A DNA stretch of 64,000 nt from Lingula anatina. Its lineage: Eukaryota; Brachiopoda; Lingulata; Lingulida; Lingulidae. Positions 46,468-61,537 of this stretch are shown here, piece by piece (position 1 is the stretch's first letter; each line of letters starts with the position of its first letter). The notes below the pieces were generated by a model, which searched no databases, was not told where the DNA came from, and saw nothing but the letters and a program-made list of their open reading frames with translations. The DNA lies in contig NW_019775169.1 of assembly GCF_001039355.2 (NCBI RefSeq), forward strand, positions 197,730 through 261,729, given 5' to 3'. A program made the position numbers and the translations under genes.

Positions 46468-49400
46468 TGGGACAGATCAGCCAAGAGCAATCTCCTAATC
46501 CTTTAAATTGCTGAAGGTTCAATAAAGATATCAGTTATAGATAAAGTGATGCATGTATTTATCTGAGCTTCACTCAATCCCGTATATCAGAAAAATAAAT
46601 CCCCAGTTGATGCCACTACAGAGTAAGTGGTAGAAATCTGCAACTTCTCATAGAACGATGAAACCATGTCCAAATAAACTTGCCGCCTAAACTGTCTCTT
46701 GAAGGATTTGATGAGAATTTACAGAAGCCCAGACAATGAAGTTCCAGCAGATTTATCAGGTATGGGAATAGTTGCCAGCTCGCAAATTCAATCTTGGATA
46801 CACTGTTCCTTTTCCCTCTAAATTTCCTGATGAAGAAACCAGAATCATGCCAAAGCTGAAACCTTGAATCCTTCAACTTGTTTGTTACTTATATTTTATT
46901 TCCTCTCCTTGATGCTGTTTCTCAGTATTATTGTGGAATTCTGATCTCACAACTCAGTCCATGTTAGCATATACAGAAACTCTTTCTCTTACATGGTAAC
47001 TACTAATAATACCAGTTGTTTCAGTAAAGCAATCTCTTGTCAGAATACCTACAACTGAAATACTGAATGGTTTCCTTCAACATTCATCTTAGTTCTTTCA
47101 TGTTCACATATGGCCTGTCATATTCACATATGGCAAAGTCTTACCTTTTACCACACTAGGCCACTAATCCTAAATGTGAAAGTGCCAGTTCAACACATAT
47201 CTTTATAATCTAGATGTACATTTGTATGTCAAGGAGTCCTTGCGTAAATGCTTGCCACTAAGACCCCCTCGAACAGCCACTGAACAGCCTCCTTCTGTGT
47301 AATGACTGCACTAATGTGCAATTGTTACTCCTTTATAGACAGATTTGGTGCAATCTGTTCTTGAGGGACAGATGTTTAGGCATGTCAATTAAATGCATTA
47401 TTTTCTCACCCAGTTAATTGCGATTACGGTAATGACTCAATCAAAAATTGTGAATTTTACAAATACTGTATTTTTTCTTTTTAGATCGTAAAATTCTTTA
47501 AAATTAGAACATTCCTTCTGGCAGCAACAAAACTGAGAAGCAGGCTACCCCATAGTTCTATTCTATATAGTAACAGCACCACAAATGTTACGAAAAATAT
47601 ATTAATAAGATTCCAAAATTATGTATATGAAAGAGTCATTACCATATTCAAATTACAATATCACCTTCTTCAGATTTCACTTTCAACAGGTCACATAGCG
47701 TGACTGAAGACTTCAAACGCCCTTAAAATGAAACAAAGTGCCATCTGCTTCCTTGTGACCATATGATCTCTGGAATAATCTGTAATGCTACCAGTTGATA
47801 AAATCACCAATTTAAAATATGCAACAGCTTGGCCCACGTTAATTATAATGAAGAAAATGTTCCTGCCCTCTTTCAGCTCTTTGCCTGCAGTGATCTCTTT
47901 TTCTTTTAGGTCACAGCGGTCAGAGTGAAGGACCAGATCCATGGACATCTGGCTCAGCCAGGGCACTTCAACTGAGCAAGCTTATCAAAGCAAATGAATG
48001 GAGAAAATTCCTAAATGATGAGGAAACTGGCAGATTTAGACAATCACAACATCATTAAGTTCTAAATATTCCTTGAAAATAGACTCCATGCAGGCATGAG
48101 AGACTAATCAAAAAGTCTATCTGTCAATACTTTATCTCCCACTGCTTCAACCAATTCCTGTGAGCTGACAATGCCCACTGTTCTACACAGTTGATTCCAC
48201 AAAACTGAACAGCTCCTGGTTCTGTTTTCTCCCCACCACTGCCAGAAGCCAAATGGCAAACTTGTCTGTATTAGCCATCTCGGCATAGGAAAGCTAGATT
48301 AAGATAATTGCTCTGAAATTCTGAACAGCCCAAAGACTTTATCTGTGTATACCATTATACAGAGGACTGAGCTACTAGTAATAAAGTTAGAGTTCAACAG
48401 GGATGCAAACACTGCCACTTCTATAACACAATCAAATTTGCTGCTACAAGTGAAAAGACATTTCGGAACAGAGTTTTTCCCGATCAATGTTATTGGATTC
48501 CCTTGATTATAAAGACAAAAAACAATTCCAAGCCATTAATCCCACTTTATGCAATTGTTTAATTGGCTAAAAAAATCAAGATTAAGTAACATGCTTAAAC
48601 ACGACAGATAATTGATTTTAAAAGCAGAACGCCCAGAGCTATTTGAAATCTAATTGTGTGATTGGTTATTGCTTTAGTATTGTTCTATGTGATAGGCTGA
48701 TGAAGACCTACAATATATTGTGAAATCTAGCTTAACACGACTGATCTCACAGTCAGAATAACTCATCTAAAGTCCAATTGTCTGAATCACTTATATGCTC
48801 TTCTGTCATACAGGTGTGGCAACTTCAAAGTAGCACTTGACTTACAGTGTAAATATACCCAAGATATCCATAAATGTCATGTTAGTCAACAGAACCATAC
48901 ACAATGATTAAAAAAAACTAGCTAACTTTTAATTCTGAGTTTCAATATTATATATTACCCATTGAACCACCATAAATGATAGCCAAGCCATGTTCCAGAT
49001 CACGGATAAGTGTGCTACATCTAATCTGTATATTGATCATTTCAAAATGACAGACAAAAATGAATGAAATGGAGAGAGCACCTGTTACTTACGTCACTAA
49101 AGATACCTTTAAATCATTGCAAGTCCCTTTTTTATTTGATATTATGTGAGTAATCTGCAAACAATATTTTTTGTGTTACAGTCACTGGTAAGGTGTTGAA
49201 TACATCACCTTCATGTGTTGACATTTAAGTTATGTTGAAACATGGCTTGATGTATTCTAATATTCTTAAAACTGAATGCATAAAAAATGCTTAGTACAAC
49301 ATATCCAATTTGCTGCTCAGATTTCCCAATCCTTTAAGTTTTTATCAAAATTTAGAGCATATCAACTCTTCTTCTGAGATTAAATTTTCAGTGCTCAACT

Positions 49401-52270
49401 TGAATTGGTAAAACAATGGTTCAGGCCATAAAGTTCATCATCCTTTGAGCAATCTATTTTGAGACAAATGAATTCCAACATTAAGAATACAGATTAAATA
49501 GCTAAAAATCACATCAAAATGCATTAAATAACCTTAACCTTGCCACATTTCCATACATGTAATTTGAAGGTATTTGTTTTGCCAATTCTACATTGGCAAT
49601 AAAAAAGAATCTCTTTGAAGCAGAATGAACAGCTTCACATTCAGAGACCAAAAGGATGCCTGTGATGAATTAAAGAAGCTTCCTCTCCAGCATCAACTAA
49701 CAAATGTTAGAACAGAAAAATCAATCATAAAATGACTTCGGTTTATCTCCAGAGAACCTATAACTGCTGAACACACTGGAGATGGAAGTGATTATAGGCC
49801 CACTCAATGAAGAATGTTAACAATTATCAAAATATCAATCATGTCAGGTATAAAAAGAAAGGAAACTTGGGTATAAATCAGATGACACCAATGGACAAAA
49901 TCAGACAAGCAGTTTTCAAACCACATTAACCTTTTAAACAGCTTTAGCATGGTTATAAAATCACAAAAATCTTCATTGAAACATCTCAATATTTCAGCCA
50001 GAATCAGATCGCCTGAAATTGGCACTGATTGTTAGGACAGGAATAGCTGGACAAGCTTCTGCATCATCTTAAAGAAAAATTCTTGATGAAAAATGGTCAT
50101 CCCATATTTTGAGATGTGGTGATGCCAGACCACATTGGACATGTATATGAACTATCACAAGAGAAACAATGAATCTAAATATGATCAATATACCCATAAC
50201 TATATGATGGATAGCAAAAGTAAAATATGAATGACTTATATTTCTGCATGATTATCAGGTTTTAGAACAAGTTTGTTGAGTTTTGTGAAAAAAAAAATTC
50301 ACAAATTTACACTGATGAACTTCTACAAGGGTAATACATGGACTTAAAATTTTGAAATGCCTATTAAATTTTAACAATTAAACAAAAAGAAATCAAAATC
50401 TTTGGATGATAAAATAAAATATATTGATTGTATTTTGTTAATCTGAGTAAATTTTTCACATCTTAGCTACTTCACTTAACAAATATCATTATGTATAAGT
50501 AAGAATTCAGTTTGATCCCATGAATGAGCAGACAAGTTCTGTGTTCTGAAAAAAAAAAAACTACTTCCTAAATAATGTCACTGGAAACGAGCAGGATGCA
50601 GTGTACATGTTTGAAATTCAAAAAAACAAAAAAAATCACTTGCTCCTCAAATCAGTCTGGTTTCTGCAATTAAAATTAAGCATTTCATTTGACTAAGTCA
50701 ACTTTTCATGACCATAAATAATCCCACTCCAGCTTTGAACCACTGAATTTGTAAAAGAAAATCATCAGCAACCCATGAAAGGTTAAATTGTCTGAATTTT
50801 GTTCAAACTTCAAACATTCTGATTTTTATCTGCTGTTAAAAAATCACTCAAACTGCCACGTCAGTCTACCCCAGACAGCTAATATTACACGTACCAGCTG
50901 ACACTACCGGCTGTACAGACAGAACATTGGTGAGGAATTATGATACAGGTAGAGAACTCGGATAAATAGTATTCAATAGCATATTTTCTTGTCTTGAGTA
51001 TTTGACTCTTCATTATTCTATCTATTAAAGCCTTTTCAAACAAAGTTGAAGTAAATAGCCATATTTTTCTTTTAGTTGTATAATAATGTTATGCATTTCT
51101 AAATTACAATAATAATCTACTGGTAGCACATGGGGAAAAAAGAGGATGTTCTGGTCATGTTTATCCATGATATACTCATCTTTTCCCTACTTATCAAATA
51201 CCTGGGAATCCTCAGCTTACGGGTCTATCATGATTTGATGGATGTCTAACAGCATATATAACTTAAACTATCCTTGCTGCACACAAATCCTTACCCTCAA
51301 AACTGTCTATTCCGTGGAATCTGATACCCTAAAGTGATAGACTGATAGCTTCTTGATAGTGCTAATGACCCTTCATTGCTAGCAGCTGGGAAACTAATGA
51401 ACCAAGAAAACTTTTAATGTAGGCTTGGAATCTGATTATTGCCGTGATCAATGGGCAGGGAGAGCTGGCAATCAGAAAAGCGATTATCTTCCAGAATGAC
51501 ATCATTCAGAAATCACCAGAGAAAGAAAATGTTATTATCAAGGAATTCGGTTTGTTGCACAAACTCCATCGCTTCCCGTAATTGATCAACGTGCATGTGT
51601 ATGACTGTACGTGCATGTGTGTATGTGTGTGTGGCGACACAATTTTGATGCTGATGCAATTAGCGTATAGTGAGAGTGAGTCCTTTGAAAAACTGCTCGT
51701 GCATGCCCATGTGCATGTTTGAATTTTTGTTCATGCCAGTGCAAATTTGGAGAACAATTCTTATATCAGTCTGATTACTTGTCGCAACTTTTCAAATATT
51801 GTCTTTTTTGTGGAACATGAATAATGAGGATAATGAAGCTTCGTTTTAAACTAAAGAGGATTAGGCAAAGGAAACGTACTGACCTACATGTATTGCCTGA
51901 CATTACAAATTAATCCAATTACTACTTCTACAGAGAACCATGTTTTAAACATTTCCATTAACTCTGAGAACCTCACAACTGTTGAGGAAAGCTGAGATTT
52001 GAAATTTAGCATAATGTTATTGATATTTCCGCTTTATGTAACCCATTTAACGATTACTTAATGTCATTTTGCATCATGCTGCACACAGATGCTTGGTTTC
52101 CCACTTTACCAGGGATGAAATTATATTTCATGATGTCAACAGTTTCCTCATTACATTCTTATGAACTTGGGCTAGAAAGAGATACACATGTATCAACATA
52201 AAAGGGTGAATTCTTTCAGTTTTATTATTCTAAGAGTAGGGTTAAGATAAAAAGAACACACAGGGCAAAA
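46468..52270. other. Upstream region of the Met-Gly-Cys gene, no exon recognised
   Basis: AT-rich, with no reading frame showing protein-like composition or flanking splice sites that I can support. It may hold 5' noncoding exons or be intergenic. A dispersed repeat copy lies at 47448-47640. Confidence 0.45.
47448..47640. repeat. Dispersed repeat, copy 1
   Basis: This shares several blocks in order with 52692-52890, such as ATTGTGAATTTTA, ACTGTATTTTTT, CATAGTTCTATTCTAT and AGCACCACAAATG. Diverged, family unknown. Confidence 0.7.
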
Positions 52271-52310
52271 GAAGTAGAGGAATGAGAGGGAGAGAGAAAG
52301 AGAGAGTAGA
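52271..52310. repeat. GA-rich imperfect microsatellite
   Basis: An irregular run of GAGAGGGAGAGAGAAAGAGAG type. Confidence 0.75.
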
Positions 52311-52691
52311 CGGCAGATGGTTTAACTGTCAGATCCATCTTGAGGAACATTTTGAAATTCAACAGCAATTCTAAAAATCCTCTTTCTTATGATTCAAAAT
52401 CACAGTGCTGTAGAAATACAAACCACAGATCCTTCCAAAAAAATAATATTTGTCTGAAAAACCATGTCAGTGTGTTCCCCATCTGGTCTTGCACCTTGAG
52501 TATTTACACTTTCACACCTGACTGTGTGTTCAATATGGGTGGATCAAGGGGTTCCTACCAGAGCAGGTCTAGCTGGGACCTGACATCTGGTAGCCCTTGG
52601 TCTCCACAGCCTTTTTCCCCCGTACATGCTACAGTGTTGCCAATGTAACCCTGCCCTCTACCTATGGTAATTATTCCATCTTTTCAATGGG

Positions 52692-52890
52692 GGAAATTGT
52701 GAATTTTATGCATACTGTATTTTTTAAGTCAAAATTTCTTAGAGTAAAAACATTCCTATTGAGTGGAAGAAACAAAATTAAAAAGCAGCTAGGTTACTCT
52801 ATAGTTCTATTCTATGCAATAAAAAGCACCACAAATGCTATATAGAAATATAATTGTTGTGATTATAAAATTATGTTTGATAACTTTTGC
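52692..52890. repeat. Dispersed repeat, copy 2
   Basis: This is the partner of 47448-47640, in the same orientation and with the same order of shared blocks. Confidence 0.7.
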
Positions 52891-53716
52891 CTATTGAAAA
52901 GACCAGGTAATTATCATACCTGCTAAAGCCTGTCCACCAACTTGCAGAGTTTAACACCATCACAGCTAGGCCATACTAATGAACAAATATGTAAATATCT
53001 TGGAGATTGGATTCAAAACTGCACTGAAAATAGTCCCTGCAAAAAAGACCAAGAACTGAAAGTAAGAACTTTGAAAAAAAAAAAAAAACAGGTGCCTAAT
53101 ACTGCTTACCACCACCATTTGACGGAAGGGGTTAAATTGTTTTAATTCATGATCAGTAAGTCATTTCAGCTACATTGCTTCTTGTTGTTACTCAAGATCT
53201 ACTCCATGTAGTTTAACTTGAAAAGCCCCATTTACTCCATTAGAAATCTGATGAAGTGGCATAATAATCTTGTTCCTCCTGGTTTTCAGTTGAAAGAAAC
53301 AACTGCTGCTACTGCCAAACAAAGACAAGCGATAAGTTCTTTTCTCATACGCCTTCCTCTCAACAGCTTGTTCTTGACTTGACTTTGATTAGTTTCCAAA
53401 CAGTGAGTAGGATTTTCTTGCTAAGAAAAAGTAGGCGAAGTAATCAACCACTGCAGGTATGCAGATGCCACCAATGTTACAAAGTAATAATCAATTCCAA
53501 AGGTAGCTTCCAATTCCAAACCAATCAATGTAGAAAATGTCTCACAAGCCACAGACTGCCTAGGGTTATAGCAGGCAGCGAGACCGTGCTCTTAGACTAA
53601 TGACTTGGGATTGTGCAAGAAGATGTACCCTTCATTAATTGATACACTTTTAGGTGTTCTTGTACAAACTGAGAGATACTTTTTTCCAGTGGTTATCAAT
53701 ATGCTTAAGACTAAAC

Positions 53717-53790
53717 AGCATGCAATTATACCAATAACATGACATCAAACTGCTAAGTGCCAGTTATAATTGGACAATGAGCAAGATATT
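53717..53790 (+). repeat. Local repeat, first copy
   Basis: GGACAATGAGCAAGAT and GCCAGTTATAATTGGACA-type sequence here returns about 400 bp on at 54114-54190 in the same orientation. Confidence 0.75.
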
Positions 53791-54113
53791 CCAAATAATT
53801 TGATAATTAGTATGATGAAAATGTAAAAATGTATGAAATTCAGAAAAAATGACAACTTGTGCCATGAAATGTATGCTTTTTCCTTATTTTAACCTTTTGT
53901 CCAAAATTAACTTTTTTCCTCAGTTAAACACTTTGTGATCTTTAAAGTAGGATCTTTAAAATAGGATGGCAGCCAAAATTCAATTCCACAACAAGATATT
54001 TCCAAGTAAAAGCTCAAGACATAAAAATTTAAAATGAAAAACATCTTTCCAAGATCATGTCCAGTACGATGTTAACTTGTTCTGAAATTGTCTTTTAAGA
54101 CTAACCTAAACGC

Positions 54114-54190
54114 CATGCAGTTACATATATATACCAAAAACCTGGCATCAAACTGGTAAGTGTCAGTTATAATTGGACATTGAGCAAAAT
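54114..54190 (+). repeat. Local repeat, second copy
   Basis: This is the partner of 53717-53790; it differs by a small TATATA-rich insertion and several substitutions. Confidence 0.75.
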
Positions 54191-54249
54191 TAATTAAAAT
54201 AACATCACCAAGAGTCCACATTATCAGCAAGGGATTTTAAATGCCTTTA

Positions 54250-54425
54250 TTGTCAAGCCCATAGCTGGGGGAGGGGGGATCTTGGGGGTTTGCAAAAACC
54301 ACATTTTTTCCTAGGAAAAGGTCTGCTCTTGGCAAAAATTGACCTTTATACAAGGTCTTATGGTAAAAGATCCAGTTTTTCATAAAAAGACCCCCCTCCC
54401 CCCCCTCTGAAATAGCTGGCTACAG
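54250..54425. repeat. Foldback element with G-rich and C-rich arms
   Basis: ATAGCTGGGGGAGGGGGGATC at the left mirrors ACCCCCCTCCCCCCCC...ATAGCTGG at the right. The middle holds GACCTTTATACAAGGTC, a short palindrome. Confidence 0.55.
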
Positions 54426-54494
54426 ACCTGACTCTTATTCAAGTAGTAGATTCACTAAAAGTCCCTGTTATCTATAGTCATGGCAGCACTAAGT

Positions 54495-54752
54495 CTGGGT
54501 TCCCATACCTAGATCCATCTAACAGCATCGATCCATCTCCAAGGGGTTTCTTGTAAACTGCTTTCAGCTTAAGCGGCTTAGATGACTGGCACTCCTACTA
54601 AATCCGCTAAACAATAATTAATTACCCACTAGCAGCTTCAGTAGGCGTGACAGATATCTTAGCCCCTTAAGTTGATTGCAATTTAGTGAGAATCCCCTCA
54701 GAGATAGATAGATCCATGTAGTTTTAGTAAAACAGGGTCTGGGAATGGTTCC
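54495..54752. mobile_element. Foldback MITE, family C (copy 3)
   Basis: Ends CTGGGTTCCCATAC and GGTCTGGGAATGGTTCC. The body matches 32955-33199 in reverse orientation (GCTTTCAGCTTAAG, CAGCTTCAGTAGGCGTGACA). It is a solitary copy, which shows that family C is dispersed and not just locally duplicated. Confidence 0.82.
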
Positions 54753-57700
54753 TAAGACTTTCAAGTGTAACTAGGTCTAGTTGTGAACATAACCACCTTG
54801 GGCATTTTACAGGCCATGCAGTCTTTGATTGAAACACTTATTACAAATGGCATTTCTTCTCATTACAATGTGTAAGTGTACTTTCTGACAAAATAACAGG
54901 AACTTTTATCCTGCAGACACTGTCCTTCTGTTCCCTGGGAAGAAATTGCTTAGAGACACCATACCTACCAGAGCAGTTCCTTGGTAACTAGTTTCAGCCC
55001 CTGGCAACACAGCAGACTATGAAGCTACTATAACAAAGAAATGCAGCACATAACTTGCACAATGAGTTCTATCAAAAACATGCACATTCTTAGCGGAGAA
55101 CATGCTCCCTTGTTTCAAAACTGCCAACACCATTCTAAAACTTTTGATAATATATTCTATGCCTGTCTGTCTGTCTGTTATTTTCTCTTCCAGATTTTCT
55201 GGCTTTTTGTTAACCCACAAGCAAAAGAAAATAAGAAAAAGAAATATATTAAACCATAAATATATTAAACTTCACTGTTATATCACAATAATTCCCACCT
55301 CATACTTCATAGACAGTGTGAAAACTGGCACTAAATTGGCTGATGATCTTCTAGTGAGCATGGAGTCCACTATAATACATTTATCCTGTTCGGGAGCACT
55401 TTGGCAAATATGCCACAGGCAGACAGCGTTTTCAACCAGTTCCAGGCCTCCTCATTGGAGAAAGGAAAACATGGTCACACAGACATTTGGTCAATACTGT
55501 GGCTGCACTAGCAGCGGAGCCAGCCTGTCATTAATTACTGCAGAACATGCAAACAAGACTCAACTAAAAGCTGTGGGGGATCAGCAGATGAAAAAAATTC
55601 CAACTGCGTGAAAGGACAGCAAATTCTAATTAAACTGGAAACGAGTAGGCAGAGAAAGCTGAAGTCGCACAGGCAGCCAGTTCCACCCCCCAGGGCAACC
55701 CTCAGCTGAGTTTAGCCAGGCTATGCACTAGCACATAATCTCCCAATCTCTGAGATTCATTTGATCAAGAATTGATCTGCATGGTCTGACTCACATACAT
55801 TTAATTCCTGCTTAATAACAGTACAAGGAGCATTTACCAATGTGCAAAAATGAAGGAGAGAAGTTATCTCTCCACCTGAGCTCATCCTGGGGCAAAAATA
55901 GATTGAAACAGAATGTCAGGTCAGAGAATGGGTACAAGTTTTAAATTAACCCACACTGCTTATTGCTATTTAAGTCTGGGATGTGCATTTTATCTCTCTG
56001 TACGTGTATTCCTCTCTGACAAAGAGTGAAAGTTGTTAGACATCAGAATGCAAGTTCAACAAATTGGTTAAATTAATTGTAAACAGCACTGAGTTTATTA
56101 CCTGAAAAAATGCCATAATTTGAGATTAAATGTGGACATTGGCTGGTGAACTATGGCTGTGCTAAGAGTTATGTTATGCTTTTTATTCTTAATACTAAAC
56201 ATTCTGATATTTTTACATTGTGTAATTAATATTAATAACAATGCAATCTTGTATTAGTAAAAACAAAAAACAGGCACCATATTTTTGATCCATCAGATAA
56301 TAAATTTCAAGTTATCCTCAGCTGTAACTTTCCCATGAGCTTGCAAATAAAAATTTGCCCTGCTGAAGTCTAGGAGAGCTATGAAGTGGAGCAGAAAGTT
56401 GATATTTGTCGAGATATTTACCTTGACGTTTGCCTTAGGAGAAAAAGGACAGTATAACGCTAGGTAATCATCAACATTAACAACTAAAAAAATCTAGACT
56501 AACAGATGAGAAGGTCAGGTGCTATGTTTTTTTTTTTTTTAGCAAACACATTAAATCATGCTCTTCAAAGATTCCATTCAGCCAACTGATACTTGACATC
56601 AGTGAGATTAAAAAGGGGCAATTTCCAGAGACAGAGTTGTTGACATTTCCGTAGCCTCAGTAGTGAATCTGACACTTCAGAAATTTAAACTTTCTTAGGA
56701 TACCTGGTTTGGTTTTCAGAGGTAAAATGGAATGAGCAAGTTCATCAAGAACTTGTTTACCTCTTCCACCATTCAAGCATCAAACATTACTTCCTGTAGA
56801 TATCAAGAAAGCTAAAAAAAAAAGAAAAGAAAAAAAGACCAAAGGCTGATTATGCAACTACCTTCAGCAAGTTTCACTTGTAGACACATGAAATTCAACA
56901 AAAAAAATCCTCTTTAAACCAGATTAATTTTATTATGTGTTTTTCTTTACTAGAATCATTTGAAGACCGAGGTTAAATTTTCAAGGGTAGTTACATATTC
57001 CATCATTCCTGTTCACAACCAGCTTTGCTTGTTACTAGGCTACAGCCAACACCACCCACTCTATCTGCTGCTTATTTTCTACTAGTCCATGTACATGTAT
57101 ATCATGTTTATTTCTGTTAAGTAATGATGCTTTCTCAATGATGTAACTACTCTGTGATATCTGACTTCAAGAAATGCACGAGTCTGTGGACTTAAAATAT
57201 TTTTGGCTTTGGTGTCCATGCTGTTACAATACTTATTTTCTATTTAAATCCATTGCATAAAAAATTTAAGAAATCTAACAAAACAATTGAAACACCTATC
57301 AAACACTTCATAAGAGTATCCTATTTTTACAGCAAAATAATATCTTTCAGATAACTTTCAGCACAGCAAGTACTCTCCCTACTTACTGCAACACAGGTGA
57401 CTAAAGTCCCAAACATCTCAGATCTCCAAGTTAACATTTACCCCGGCTTTGCTGGGGCTAATTAGGCCAAGTTTAAACCTCAACAGAAAAACAAGGTATG
57501 AATGTAGGATGTGCTGTTTTGATCAAGAAGACACAGAAAATCAAGAAGAAATCAGTGTCTGAGGATACCTCTCTAGTCTGTCAGAGAAGTATTCCAGTCA
57601 TTTCACCTTGACATGAAGCAGTAGGGGGGCTGCTGAGACTGGAGAATTCCAGGTAGCTGGGCAGGTGGGCCTGTATCTTACACCTTCTGGAGAAAAACTT

Positions 57701-60700
57701 GACTTACAAATGAAACAAATGAACTAAGAGATGAAATAGTTTTGCTATAGTGTTATAGAACTAGTAAGACTGCTGAAATAAATAACAAAATTTTAATTAT
57801 TTTTCTATTTAAATTTTTTTCTAATGTTATTCTTTCCACTGAAGCAAAGTAAAATAAGGTATTCCATCTCTTGTGTAAAGTCCTTAGTCATCATTACTTC
57901 TACTAACTCACTCACTAAAATAAACATTTAGTAAAGTTAATTTAGTATACACCACACTTTCTTTTCTTTTCTTTCCTTCTTTCTTTTTAAGATATTGTAA
58001 AAAAAGTTACTTATACATGACTATATTTTGTAGGGTTCTTATGAAATTTAACTAATGAAGCAAACCAAGCCAGAAATTTAAAAAAGTAGCTATCTTATTT
58101 TTTTGTGGGTCATTTTACAACTGTCCACCTACTATTCAAATGTAGATGCTTTTATACTTCATAATCAATCTCCATGACACTACTTGTCAGATTCAAAATT
58201 GTTGTGCACATAAGAATAATCAAACCTATAGCACTCTTTTATCATATATCATTATAGAAATGTTGGGTTGTGTACAAATCTTAAGGCAATTTAATCTAAA
58301 TATGATTTTTCAGAACTTTTCCCCTGTTCAAACTAATTCACCTCTCAAGCCAGTACCTTGCCTGCTTGAATCAGACATCAAAACCTATATGTCAGGAAAT
58401 AATAATGCTGAATTTTATGTAAAGTATCAAAAGCAGTCCTTCATGTTGGATTACATAACCATACCATGGGAAGAAAACTGTAACAATATATATGTCTGTG
58501 TTATAGAGAAATCACACAAACTGGCCCATACATTTTGCACTGCTTGTTCCATTTTCATCAACTCACTCACTGAACCTGAACAGATTATATATATGCCAGA
58601 TGTAGGTGATTCAAAAGAATGGAATAAAAGCATGCATTATGAGCCAGCATTCTCTTCACCTCAGCATACAAATTATAAATATAAATATAAATGAAACTAT
58701 TAAAAGTGTTTGATAATAAGCTTTATCTCCCCTCCCCCCTACAAAAAACCATTAAAGTATAATGATTTGTTTCATAAATATATTAAAACAGTTAATTTTT
58801 TAACCCTGTGAAATAAAATTTAGAATGTGTCTACGTGTCAGATTGATTTTTACCTGACTTCAATACTAAGGGCACATCATTATGATAGGCATTAAACGTT
58901 CTTTCCAGGCTTAAATGTCATACACTGTCTAGCTGATCATTTAATGACCCAGAAACATGTAGCCCTTTAGTTTTCTGATGAAAATAAGTTGAAACTCAAC
59001 TTTGCTAAATAATATACTTACAGCATATCAAAATTTTACTGATGGACCAAGGTGACAAAACCCATAACTAAATATCACAAAAATGTGAATGAAATTATTA
59101 AATGTTACATACAATAAAAATTACCTAAGTATTTTCATGAAATACATAGGTAAACATCAATTGAAACTCTGTATGCAATAGTGAAATAACAAGCTCCAAC
59201 TATCGTAATTAAAATATTTCAAATCTAATTCTTTTCAAATGTTCTTCAGATCCATTGAATATTCAACACTCTTCATCACCTTAGAATATGACATTTCAAC
59301 TAAGCGTTGAACCAGAAAACTACATTATTGCAAGGGTCTACCATCAAATATTGAAATAAGTGTAAACACTGCAAGAACCCTCCAGGAAGGAACAACATAA
59401 CACTAAATTTCACGCATGGCTAAAAGTGACAGCAGTTACAATCAGTATGCTGTCAAAACCCAATTTGAATTAAATAAAAAAAAGTTCAACATGTCACTTG
59501 CAAATGTATTGCTTTTACATACCTTGGCTTAATAATATCAACTGTTTCAGTCCCTTTCCTCCTCTCTCTTTCAGTAAGGTACAAACATACAGGATGCCTG
59601 ACTGAACATCATGTGAATGAATGAGAAGAAGAGCAAACAGTAACCCAAGCTGCTGACGCAGGTAAATTTCCAGTTGAGCCAATCAAATCAAAGGGTGCTA
59701 AATGTCATGCTCTTCTGGTGGGAGATCTAAAGTTCAGCTCACGGAGAAGAGTAATTAATCGACAGTTTTGGGTGAAATGTTCTTCATATTACTATCAATC
59801 CAAACTGTAGATGTCAGTTCTGTTAACCACCAAGGATGAAACCTTAGAGAATAGGTCATTATGCCATATTATAATTACACTCCATAGGTATACCATGTTA
59901 TAGTTGTTCAGTGCTGAGACCTGGTGTGTACAATATCAGGTAAATACACTGGTAGAGTACAGTATGTCATTGATACGGGCTAGTTTATATATAGCCGATT
60001 CCCCAGGCAATGCTTTTTTTCATTAAGGACATGAACTGTTGGTGCCTTTGCATGAAAATTTACATTACCAAAAGAACAATAAAATCACTGAAATTTCAAT
60101 AAGATTCTTTGCTGCTGTGATAGACATAAGAGATTTTTTTAAAAAAATAAATAGCTCTCTTACTCCACACTTGCTTCATGTACACATGCTCACGTATTTT
60201 AACACTGCTTCAAAACTACCTTGTTTTCAGCTGAAGCTCTAACCAAGAGAAACAAGTCTCATTTATGACTTATTTACCAATACCAAGTGATTTGTTTCCA
60301 AAAGTGGAGCATTAACATCCTGTTAGTGGCATGTATATGACAAATATGATACTCCCAATACAAATAGTTTGTCAGGGAACTAGTATGGCTTCCAATCATA
60401 TAATTTCACTTGGAAAGTCAAATTATCAAGGTTTCAAAATAGCTGTATATCATGTTATCAGACTGATGTCAGTACAAACACCTTGTAATAAAACCACAAA
60501 TACCTTTTAACTGGATCAAAATTCTAAAATAAAATCAAAATACACAACAGCCCTCAGAAAGAAAAATCTTTTTTCTTTTTTTTTTTTGTTCATAGGATGC
60601 ATTATGCATGTTAGACCTTTCTACAGCAAGTTTATTCTCCTAGACATTAAGGTATGTCATATCCAAAAACGTTTTAAAAATTTGATCTAAAATCCCCATC

Positions 60701-61483
60701 ATTGATTTCTTAACTTCTTTTCTTAAGGGGTATCAGTAAATTATAAAGACCTATATTTCACAAATTAGCTCCCCCCACCCCCAATTCTTTTATGTGAAAT
60801 AATTATCTTAATATTTTTGCAATAAAAATAGACACTTTGAGAGCAGTTTTCTTTTTAGTCACTTTAATCACCACCCCATGCACTTTTGCACATAAGTTGG
60901 ATAAGCCTTAATTGACAATTTCACTGCTTTATAAATAAGTGTGAGATAGAGATCGTCTTCCTCAGCAATTCTGTAACTAAGTAAAATATCTTGAAAATCG
61001 GTATGCTTGACTACTAGGTTGTGAGCCACATTCCAGTGCCAGCATTTGGTTTTAAATTGTAATGTTTCATTTAAAAAAGGCTGCTTTTATAACCTTTCCA
61101 TAACATTCCCTGGCACCAGGTTGTAGTACTCATTGTTGTGAATGAATAGGCATAAAACAGTATTGTTAGATTTAAGGTGAGGGTGATCTGTTTAAAAGTG
61201 AAATATTACAGTTTTTACTTCAAAACATTGCTGTTCATCATCAGCTTAAGTTGGCAATTCACCTTGGTGTACTGTAACTTTGATGGGACAGCATTATTTC
61301 ATTACATGATACTGTTTATTTCTGTCTTAGCTGATAAGGAAAGAACAATCCCTACATACCCATCTCCCTTAAACAAGAGCCTTTAAGCTTAAACATAGGT
61401 TTAGAGATAGTAATTTTGTCAACGGTTTTAGATATGGTGTACCTTTGTGACTATGGAAAAAAAAAACTGAAATTTCCAACAAG

Positions 61484-61484
<1 letters not shown>

Positions 61485-61533
<49 letters not shown>
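61485..61533. repeat. (TG)n microsatellite
   Basis: About 24 uninterrupted TG units. Confidence 0.97.

Positions 61534-61537
<4 letters not shown>

Larger units (their letters stand above)
52311..57950. other. Noncoding stretch with dispersed repeats
   Basis: No exon is supported. It contains the repeat pairs 52692-52890 and 53717/54114, a foldback at 54250-54425 and a family C MITE at 54495-54752. Confidence 0.45.

Noticed and set aside
55102-55611. 169-codon plus-strand frame
   Set aside because: Low-information composition, no recognisable motif, and other frames are open in the same place; probably chance.
58146-58694. 182-codon plus-strand frame
   Set aside because: Composition is that of translated AT-rich DNA (Asn, Ile, Tyr, Lys), with no domain, no splice context and no start context.
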